Below, one piece after another: positions 56,620 through 64,000 of a DNA stretch of 64,000 nucleotides. The notes beneath the pieces are model-generated. The model saw nothing but the letters and a program-made list of their open reading frames with translations, ran no database searches and was not told the DNA's origin. The stretch lies in contig NC_072897.1 of assembly GCF_027943255.1 (NCBI RefSeq), positions 57,808,406-57,872,405 on the forward strand, in the 5' to 3' direction. How positions within the stretch are numbered: position 1 is the first letter of the stretch; the number at the start of each line of letters is the position of its first letter. Made by a program: the position numbers and the translations under genes. Source of the DNA: Anastrepha obliqua. Taxonomy: Eukaryota; Arthropoda; Insecta; Diptera; Tephritidae.

Positions 56620-57248
56620 ACAAATGTTTTATTTCTGAATTAAAAATTTCAATTCAAATTAATTAATTAAGTTTTGGTGTGCTTTATTTAAACAATAGTT
56701 AAATTCTTTTGTTGAGTTGCAAAAGAACACTCGTTTAGATAGCCAAATACACGCAAAGCAACAACACAAACTTGTGAAAAGAACGTGTTGAGCCAAGGTG
56801 TGTTGTTGATTCGCATGTATTTGACTAACTCACAGAGAGTTCTTCAGCAAACTCGGTAATCATAGAACGCAGCTAATATTGTTTTTGTAAGTACTATAAA
56901 AAAACTCACCAAAATTCTAACCAAGTGGTAGAATAATAATGTAATCGTGGAATCAAGTAAGCAACACTTTTCGATTAATATATATAAAAAATATATGAAA
57001 AACTAATAAGCCACACAAAGAAAAAAAACCGTATACTAATTGCTGATTCTAGAGTTTTAACGAAGAAATCTCTCTTGATAACTATTTAACTATCTTGACT
57101 GTGCTTTTCAAGTTGACACTTTCATTTTTATTTTAAACTATCCACTACTGTTCTTTACTGACTTAAAAGTATAAAGAGTTTCCATTCTTTTGTTTTTGAG
57201 TTTCACTTCTTTTTTCAGTCTTTTGTTTTAAAGAGCTTTACATTCCTT
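56620..57248. other. 5' non-coding region of the RAG1-like gene
   Basis: About 630 bases without coding sequence between the start codon and the right arm complex. It contains AT-rich promoter-like DNA but no clear TATA or initiator that I would assign. Confidence 0.4.
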
Positions 57249-57337
57249 GGAAATATAATTTTATTTACATTTTACCTTTAATAGATGAATTTAATTTAAG
57301 AAAACAAAAAATTCAAAGCACTCTTTTCGATAATTTT
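57249..57337 (+). repeat. Inverted copy of the intron end and exon 2 start
   Basis: About 89 bases on the plus strand (GAAATATAATTTTATTTACA through AATTCAAAGCACTCTTTTCG) match the minus strand of 55334-55246, the acceptor and first codons of transposase exon 2. It lies just inside the right arm, in the order exon 2 start, gap, 3' terminal arm. Confidence 0.85.
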
Positions 57338-57369
57338 TATCTACATAGTTAAGTAATAAACGATTCGAA

Positions 57370-57741
57370 AATAACAAAAAACAAATTAAAAATGAAAAAA
57401 TCGACATCTTTAAAGTGTCATAACTTTGGGTCTGTAGCACCTACAGACATGAAAAAACTATCAAATTAAAGATTTTTAACTGAACTTTAAGAAAATGTCA
57501 TCATTTTTTTCCAGAACTTCCATTTCACTAATACTTTTCTTAAAAAAAGAAAAATGGGCTAATAAATCGTCACTTTGGGAGAATTTTTTAACTGTTTCTT
57601 TATTAGAAACAAAAAATTCTATAATTTTCCATAAAAGTACATTTAATTACCTTTCAAATGATATATCAAACATATCCGTAGCTCTTCTCTAAGAGGCGGA
57701 AATTAGATATGTCCCTCGCAACCCCGTTTGAGACTACTGTG
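57370..57741. repeat. Right inverted arm of the RAG1-like element
   Basis: Inverted copy of 54105-54476 with about two changes (for example at the CCTCCTAGAG/CCTCTTAGAG site). Confidence 0.9.
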
Positions 57742-58687
57742 CGTCGTGTACGACGACTACTCGAGTAAATAGAACACTTCTTATCGAGCTCATCGACTCC
57801 ACCTTTCATGTTGTTGTAATCGGCAATCATTTCTGGCTTATTTGTTATTGGATCAATTGCTTTGTGATGATGCATCGAAGAAACTAAAATCACTGAACGA
57901 TTTTTTCTTGGAACATAAGATAAAAGTGTAATATCTTTTGTAAACCCATACTTAGAACTTTCGACTGGTCTACTTTTGTTTGGTAAAAATTCTGCAGGAA
58001 TTTCTTTTTTATTTTTTCTTAGAGTACCCAAATAAGTTAATTTTCGTTCTTTTAATATGTTTACTAATTGAATTGATGAGAACCAATTGTCTGCAGTTAT
58101 ATTTCTGTTACTTCCTGCTATAGAATTAAATAAAATAAATAATTGGCGCGTACACTTCTGTTAGGTGTTTGGCCGAGCTCCTCCTCCTATTTGTGGTGTG
58201 TGTCTTGATGTTGTTCCACAAATGGAGGGACCTACAGTTTCAAGCCGACTCCGAACGGCAGATATTTTTATGAGGAGCTTTTTCATGGCAGAAATACACT
58301 CGGAGGTTTGCCATTGCCTGCCGAGGGGCGACCGCTATTAGAAAAATGTTTTTATTAATTTTGCTTTCACCGAGATTCGAAACAACGACCTCTCAGTGAA
58401 TTCCGAATGGTGATCACGCACCAACCCATTCGGCTACGGCGGCCGCCCCTGCTATAGAATTGCATAATCTTAATACCGATTGAGTAGGCACTGCAAGTTT
58501 TTTTCGGAATTTGTAAGGTTTACACCATCTGAGTTTTTTCCATAATAAATGTAAGCATTTGAAAGATAGTGTGTGCGAGCATCTGTTAAAGCTATTATTT
58601 TTATACCATATTTTGCGGGTTTCTGTGGCATATAAACTTTAAATTTACATCTGCCTCGAAATGGCACTAACATTTCGTCGATACAAG
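57742..58687 (-). pseudogene. piggyBac transposase, catalytic part
   Basis: The piece, minus strand, starts at the LTR border with a [13 protein letters not shown] block (first Asp in IDEM, 58683-58672), then [14 protein letters not shown] and ALTDARTHY (second Asp). A SINE splits the gene at 58128-58447; without it the reading continues SIAG to SNRNITADNWFSSIQL. Next come GTLRKNKKEIPAEFLPNKSR, LLSYVPRKNRSVILVSSMHH, and YNNMKGGVDELDKKC (third Asp), up to YSSSRRTRR where the RAG1-like element begins. Apart from the insertions there is no stop. The N-terminal third is missing beyond 58687 because the LTR element begins there. So this was a coding piggyBac copy when it was hit. Confidence 0.9.
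58128..58447 (-). mobile_element. tRNA-derived SINE, copy 4, with 14-bp duplication
   Basis: Full-length SINE on the minus strand from GGGCGGCCGCCGTAGCCGAA at 58447 to an AATTATTTATTTTATTTA tail at 58128. It is flanked by CCTGCTATAGAATT at 58114-58127 and 58448-58461, the target duplication of LINE-driven retroposition. This is the best-preserved copy and fixes the family's length at about 320 bases. Confidence 0.95.
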
Positions 58688-59150
58688 TGTCACCTGACGT
58701 GGCAACGCTGTCATAAGCTTACAAAATACATCCCTGTGGGCGTCCGTCCAGTTGAGCGTAGTACCCGTTACCGGCAACACTCGAAATTTGATAATATATT
58801 GAAATAATTGAAATACGGTCTTGGTTATACCAAAACGAAAATAAATGAGATATATATAGCATTAAAAGTGTAGTCGTGTTTATATTGGTAAAAGTTGGCT
58901 ATAGTGACTGAGGTACATCGTGGGTATATGACAATTTTCAGAAGTGGACTATGAGCAACCACCTGAGACTTCGCTGACAACGCGCCGTTAAATTGAGACT
59001 CCGCTAGCAAAATCGTTTAAATTGCTACGCGTAGGTGTATTTTGTTGTTGCGATATTCAACAAAATCGGTGTATGTATGTGATGACCGAACACGTCGGCC
59101 TTTAAATCACAGCATCCGAAACCGAAAGTGAAGTGAACGAAGAAAAATAC
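58688..59150 (+). repeat. 5' LTR and leader (end not fixed)
   Basis: The first 117 bases are matched by the 3' LTR; the rest of the region to the gag start contains the remaining LTR, primer site and leader. I could not recognise a primer-binding site with confidence, so the end given is approximate. Confidence 0.6.
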
Positions 59151-59204
59151 TTCTAACCGAAAAAGTCCGCAAAAATTGGAAGTCGCAAATTGGTCCGAAG
59201 CAAA

Positions 59205-60780
59205 ATGCCATTACGCAGCCGAAAAGTATGTGATTTAAAAAAGATGTGCCGTCATGCTGGTTTACCAGTAACGGGTAACAAAAATCAATTAATTGAACGG
59301 TTGATGGACAACAATGTATCCAAAAGCGAAAGTGATACTCAAAGTGTTGTAATGCAGCGTTTATCGTCTTTAGAAAAAACTATTTCGGACTTAGTGCTAC
59401 AACAAAAACAAAATACAACGACATCAAATAATTTTGTACCACCAATATCGTCTTCACCGGTAAATGTTATTGGTAATATGGAAAAGTCCGCTCCAACCGT
59501 AACGAGTACATATACCGTAATGCATCCACAAGTATTACCGAACGCATACAATAGTCAAAATTCGCTCTGGACAACCGCTCAAGAGCCCAGCAATGTTAAT
59601 TTTGCCGAATTTTCTCAATCGGGACACGTCGCGTTTGTGCCGCAATCAAATGCATATGTTTCGCACGCTTGTATGCAAACACCACCGACTTTCGCGCCAC
59701 CGACATTTGTGCCACCAGTGACATCCGCGCCGTATGCAACGTACCAGAATCCATTAGTACCGTACACATTCGATTACGTTCGCGCACCGCCGGTAGTACC
59801 GAATTATCACAATCCATACGAGAATGTGCGCAATATTGTTGAACTTTTACCCGTTTTTGACCCATCGTCCGATCGTTCGTTAACATCAAAACAATTCGTA
59901 AAACGCGTTGAAAATCTGAAAAGTGTATATAGGTGGAGAGAAAACACACTTTTGTTTGCCGTACAGCAAAAGATGCGGAGATCAGCAAAATATTGAGTTG
60001 ATTCTCTGCAAGACGTGTTTATTTCGTGGGCAGTATTCGTTCATAATTTCTGCTAAACTTTCCGTGCATCGAAAATGAAGCCGATGTGCATCTTAAGATG
60101 GCACAAACGAAACGGCAAAACAATGAGTCCGCTCAAGAGTTTTATTACCGCTTGCTTGCCTTAGGTTCAAAAGGTGGGTTATCCGACTCGAGTATTGCGC
60201 GCCATATTATAAACGGCATTAATGATTCAGACTTACGTAAGAAAATTTCTAATAACTATACGCATTGTCAAGATTTACTAAGTGACATTATAAACTTTAA
60301 TATTTATAACGAAGTGAAAATCGCGCCACCTAAAATGGTATTCAAAACAAACGCGTCGATAGAAAAACCGCCGAATCGAAAGTTTCCGGTTACAGAAAAT
60401 CAAAAGCCACAAACACCGTTACCACTCGAAAAAGTTAAGTGCTATAACTGCTTTAAATTTGGACATTATTCCGTAAATTGTGCCGAGCCACAACGTAAGC
60501 CGCGCTGTGAAAATTGCCAACGCACAACGCATAAAACCGCAGACTGTAATGTGAAAACTGAAAACCGCATTAATATAATTGATCAGCGCGCATGTGATGA
60601 TAAAATAGTTAAAACAATCAAAGTGAACGGTATAGAAACTCTAGCATTTGTGGACCCTGGTAGTAGTCGCACACATATTTGTAAAACATTCGCGCGTAAA
60701 ATCGGAGACGTGCGTGAGCAACTCACAATATTGAAAGGGTTCGCGGGCGGACAATATGCTAGTACCGAAATTGTATATTA
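59205..60780 (+). pseudogene. Gag with N-terminal SAP domain, plus protease
   Basis: The likely start is ATG at 59205 (a frame also extends a few codons upstream without ATG). Residues 1-40 (VCDLKKMCRHAGLPVTGNKN, then LIERL) form a SAP-type DNA-binding helix pair. A coiled helix and a long Pro/Thr/Ser-rich linker follow, then the capsid part, which meets a stop at 59994-59996 and a shift before 60086. The second frame has capsid sequence, two CCHC knuckles (CYNCFKFGHYSVNC at 60440 and CENCQRTTHKTADC), and the protease active site as FVDPGSS (60650), where DTG or DSG is usual. Gag would form the particle and bind RNA. This copy is inactive. Confidence 0.85.
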
Positions 60781-60822
60781 AGTGCGATAATAGAAATTGA
60801 CGGTAATAATAATCCAACTATT

Positions 60823-62465
60823 ATGCCTGTCATTGACGATGATTTCTGGTGTGAAGCCGTAATGTTAGGACGAGACGTATTGTGCCGCGCGGGTAATCGC
60901 TTGGTTATTGAACAAGATCAGTGCCGCATAGAAGATATAAATAAAATTGACGTTACAAATGATTTAAGTGTAATTGATCGCCAGAGCTTGCAACAACTAC
61001 TAACACAACACGCTGATGTTTTTGCAAGAAATTTATCTGAAATTGGTAAGTGTGATGTTGCAAAAATGAGTATCGAATTAAACATCAACATACCAATTTG
61101 CCTTAAGCCGTACCGTATTCCGTTCGCTAAACGCGCAATCGTCTCCGAAATCGTATCTGAATTATTGAGCAACAATATAATTCGACCGAGTGAGTCACCT
61201 TACGCCGCGCCAGTTGTTCTCGTCGAAAAAAAGAATGGCGAACATCGCTTATGTGTGGACTACCGCAGTCTAAACAAAGTTACTATAAAAAGACCTTATC
61301 CCATGCCGATCATGGAAGAACAGTTCGCGCAACTTGCCGGAAATAATTTTTTTACAACGCTTGATCTACGTATCGGGTATCATCAAATTGAAATAGATGA
61401 ATCCTCAAAAAAATATACCGCTTTCGTAACTACTGACGGCCACTACGAATACAACCGCATGCCGTTCGGTCTGGTAAACGCGCCCGCTGTGTTCCAATGT
61501 ATGATGGATAAAATTATTGCACAAATGCCGCGCGGTGAAGTGTTAGCATATTTGGATGACGTTATTATTCCAAGTAAACTATTGACGAAGGACTTAAGCG
61601 ACTCGAAAAATTTCTAAAAATATTAAAACGTTATGGACTTACATTGCGCATGGACAAATGTAAATTTCTTAAAAATGAAATTGAGCATTTGGGCCATGTA
61701 ATTAATAGAAACGGTATAACGCCGGGTAAACGTAAAGTAGCCGCGATCGCAGATTTCCCGCCGCCTAAAAACGTCACAGAGGTCCGAAGATTTCTGGGTC
61801 TTACTGGATTTTTCCGAAAATTCGTCCCTAACTATTCGATCATAGTCAAACCAATAACGCAGCTGCTACGTAAAGAAGAACAACAAAAGTTTGTGTGGGG
61901 CGAAGCGCAGCAACGATCGTTTACTGAGTTAATACAAAAACTGTGCAATGAACCACTTCTTGCGCTCTACGATTCGTCCGCTCAGCATGAGGTGCATACC
62001 GATGCGTCTAGTGTTGGGCTGGCAGGAGTTATGCTGCAATCATCTGATGGCAAAAAGTGGCAACCAGTGTTTTATTATAGCCGACATTGCACTGACGCAG
62101 AAAGCCGCTACCATAGCTACGCGCTAGAAGCGCTCGCCGCTGTCGAAACGCTGGACCGCTTCCGCATATATTTACTCGGGAAACCGTTCCGCCTCGTAAC
62201 CGATTGCTCCGCGCTCGCAAAAATTAAAGAAAATAAAGAACTTAAGCCGAATATTGCACGTTGGTGGCTCATTCTACTCGAATTTGGTTTTGAGTGTATC
62301 CACCGCCAGAGAAGCTCGTTATCCCACGTGGACGCGCTCAGTCGTATGCCGGTAGAAAAACCAAAAGAAATAGTTAGAACCAGCCGGTTTCGTACTTACA
62401 GTGACCGCAGATCAGAGCGACTGGCTTTTAACAATGCAACTGCAAGACACCGCGCTCCGTGAAAT
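60823..62465 (+). pseudogene. Pol: reverse transcriptase and RNase H
   Basis: The frame at 60823-61617 has CLKPYRIPFAKRA, KKNGEHRLCVDYRSLNK, the TTLDLRIGYHQI block, MPFGLVNAPAVFQ and the catalytic YLDD at 61549-61560. A one-base loss near 61590 shifts it to the frame 61644-62462, with GLTGFFRKFVPNYS, then RNase H: EVHTDASSVGLAGVML, ESRYHSYALEALAAV and VTDCSALAKI, giving the D-E-D site. It ends with SHVDALSRMP. Upstream, the protease-RT join is broken near 60780. Motif spelling is Ty3/gypsy, family not determined. Confidence 0.9.
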
Positions 62466-63596
62466 AATACAAATTCTTAATGGTGAATTAAAATCCGAAC
62501 GTGAAAAACAATTGAGTACCGAGTATCAACTAAAAAATCAGAGACTTCATAAAAAACTACCAAGCGCGCTAGTGTTTGTCGTTCCGAAAGCAGTGCGCTG
62601 GCGGGTTGTTAAATCGTGTCACGATGACGCGGGACATCCCGCGCTTGAAAAGACAATCGAGAGAATCAAAGCGTTTTACTGGTTCGCTAATTTACGACGC
62701 TATGTTAAAAGTTATATTTCCGCGTGCATACCGTGTTAGTACCAAAAAAATCGGCCTGGTAAAATTGAAGGTAGTATGCATTTCAGCCAAATCGATCCCA
62801 TCCCGTTCCGCGTTATCCATATCGATCACATGGGCCCATTCATTCGCAGTAAACGTGGCAACTCGTACGTTCTCGCGGTGTAGGATGCGTTTTCAAAATT
62901 ACGGAATACATCACACCAAAACTGCTGTACGTACCCCGCGCTCTAACGGCCAAGTTGAGCGCGCCAACCAAATTATTCTCAATTTTCTCCGAGCGACCAC
63001 GAAAAACCCCAAAGACTGGGATGTAAAAATTAAAGATCTTCAATGGACAATTAACTCGCAAAAAAATTCAACTACGGGTTTCTGTCCAAATGAGCTCGTA
63101 TTTGATTTTAAATTACGCGACACTATTCAAAATCGTTTGCTGGCTGCAATTCAGGATGATTTGTCGGATTCCAATAATACGTTACCAATAGAAGAGAGAC
63201 GTGAGCAAGCCGTTACTAACATAAACGACGAACGCGCTAAGTGGAAATTGCGATTTGACAAACGACATGCCAAACCGTCAACATACAACGAGAACGACCT
63301 TGTCGTGATTGAAAATGAACCGTCCGCTGTTGGTGAATCCCGCAAATTAGAACCGAGATATCGTGGTCCGTACATTATATCCAAGGTTCTCGGCAACGAT
63401 CGATATCTTATCGAAGACATACTAGGTATGCAAATCATGAAGAAGAAATTTTGCTCAGTTTACACATCAGACAAAATAAAAAGTTGGTGCAGTAGTGCAC
63501 CTGAACTTGACGATGATGATTCCGACCATGAAATCGAGGGCGATTTACCTGCAGGAGTGGCCGAGCTGTCACCTGACGTGGCAACGCTGCCATAAG
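62401..63596 (+). pseudogene. Pol: integrase, deleted core
   Basis: The first frame (62401-62739) has the HHCC zinc domain, with CHDDAGHPALEKTIERI and ISACIPC, followed by a stop. The catalytic core starts with VIHIDHMGPF (first Asp 62824-62826), meets a stop at 62881 and is then joined near 62900 to KTAVRTPRSNGQVERANQI (catalytic Glu). About 70 residues with the second Asp are missing. The C-terminal part with ENDLVVIENEP and LEPRYRGPYIISKVLGNDRY, a chromodomain-free GPY/F-type end, runs into the 3' LTR and stops at about 63594. Integration activity is lost. Confidence 0.85.
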
Positions 63597-63683
63597 CTTA
63601 CAAAATACATCCCTGTGGACGTCCGTCCAGTTGAGCGTAGTACCCGTTACCGGCAACACCCGAAGTTTGATAATATATTGAAA
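63567..63683 (+). repeat. 3' LTR, truncated
   Basis: First 117 bases of the LTR; four differences from the 5' LTR. Cut at 63683/63684 by a Helitron end. Confidence 0.9.
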
Positions 63684-64000
63684 CTAGCATTACCCAGTGG
63701 GCTTCGCACCACCATACATAAAATGTTTTTTTTTTATATCGCAAGAAATTTTTCATATTAAGTTTTCTTTATAGAACTCGTAAAATGTTTTAACAGTTGA
63801 ATTAGTTGATTTTTTTCATTCAACATACTTTCTAAAGATGTCACAATAGCCTTTTCTGTACTTTTTTAAAATTTGATTGTGGTGGTCACCTATATACAGG
63901 TAAGGTGAAAGAGCCGATAAAAACTTGTAATTAAACTTTGTTGATATGATAGCCATCGTCCCCTCTCCAAAATAAAATGGGGTATTGCAATGCATCATAA
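63684..64000 (-). mobile_element. Helitron 3' end and deleted Rep fragment, runs off window
   Basis: On the minus strand GGTGCGAAGCCCACTGGGTA then ATGCTAG and T mark a Helitron end at 63684. At the window edge the minus strand reads YDALQYPILFWRGDDGYHIN, a motif of Helitron proteins ahead of the Rep domain, then breaks off into AT-rich sequence. So the copy is internally deleted, and its 5' part lies beyond 64000. The 60-codon frame over 63816-63998 is in a different phase from the motif. Confidence 0.7.

Larger units (their letters stand above)
54105..57741 (-). mobile_element. RAG1/Transib-like transposon with 372-bp inverted arms
   Basis: The element begins CACAGTAGTCTCAAACGGGG at 54105 and ends with its inverted copy at 57741. 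Both sides carry CGTCG (54100-54104 and 57742-57746), a 5-bp GC-rich target duplication. Removing the element and one CGTCG restores the piggyBac reading TRRWPLAVF. The arms (54105-54476 and 57370-57741) are 372 bases and differ at only about two positions; a 195-base stretch is identical. Transib and RAG-type transposons have CAC-starting ends and 5-bp duplications. The single gene inside is RAG1-like. Confidence 0.9.
58688..63683 (+). mobile_element. Ty3/gypsy-type LTR retrotransposon
   Basis: TGTCACCTGACGTGGCAACG starts repeats at 58688 and 63567 that match over about 117 bases with four differences; these are the 5' and 3' LTR starts. Between them lie gag, protease, RT, RNase H and integrase in Ty3/gypsy order. 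There is no env frame. The 3' LTR is cut by a Helitron at 63684, so the LTR length cannot be read directly. The element is an old defective genomic copy with stops, shifts and an integrase deletion. It sits in a piggyBac transposase gene. Confidence 0.9.

Noticed and set aside
54154..57692. Two identical 65-codon frames in the arms
   Set aside because: They mirror the inverted arms of the RAG1-like element; no sign of a protein.
58688..63683. An env-bearing endogenous retrovirus
   Set aside because: No open frame between integrase and 3' LTR; the pol frame runs into the LTR.

Overview
The window reads as gene-poor heterochromatin-like or intergenic DNA from a higher dipteran insect. A tephritid-type fruit fly is my best guess, because several Jockey, R1, LOA-like, PIF, piggyBac and Helitron families of the kind common in true flies occur together with a tRNA-derived SINE and 50-190 bp introns; this is inference from content, not a database match. 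I found no convincing single-copy host gene. Almost every coding stretch is part of a transposable element (TE), and most are broken.

Layout. 1-5140: 5' end of a non-autonomous Helitron, a TTAA-type MITE, a LINE reverse-transcriptase (RT) relic, a SINE, a pogo/Tigger element (2999-4567) and a LINE ORF1 piece cut by a Helitron 3' end. 5141-15600: Helitron helicase remnant, AT-rich degenerate repeats, Jockey-type LINE pieces, an open 390-codon Helitron-type N-terminal reading frame (9630-10802), an LOA-like LINE fragment and a collapsed Helitron-like endonuclease. 15600-23500: SINE, inverted-repeat elements, an hAT transposase relic split by an 868-bp foldback element with an 8-bp duplication, then a PIF/Harbinger element with both its genes. 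23500-31960: an LOA-like LINE on the minus strand, a SINE and another LINE on the plus strand. 32016-40025: an R1-like LINE with a 4.1-kb Helitron inserted at a base that can be read exactly. 40840-42011: a three-exon gene of an unnamed multicopy family. 42080-49600: a copia-type relic carrying a TTAA-flanked piggyBac derivative, then a second Tigger relic holding a MITE. 49200-53300: a dispersed repeat split by a Helitron (its unfilled twin is at 22587-23050), then a long-inverted-repeat element. 53700-64000: a piggyBac transposase gene split by a RAG1/Transib-like transposon, hit by a SINE and cut by a Ty3/gypsy element, whose 3' LTR is in turn cut by a Helitron.

The most interesting object is the 3.6-kb transposon at 54105-57741. 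It has a two-exon, 574-codon open transposase that lines up with the RAG1 catalytic core, ends starting CACAGTA (RAG recombination signals start CACAGTG), a 5-bp CGTCG duplication and 372-bp, nearly identical inverted arms. Its right arm seems to be an inverted copy of its own 3' end.

The nesting gives a relative time line: piggyBac host gene, then the RAG1-like element, the SINE and the LTR element inside it, then a Helitron inside the LTR. Elsewhere, R1 LINE then Helitron; copia then piggyBac derivative; hAT then foldback; dispersed repeat then Helitron.
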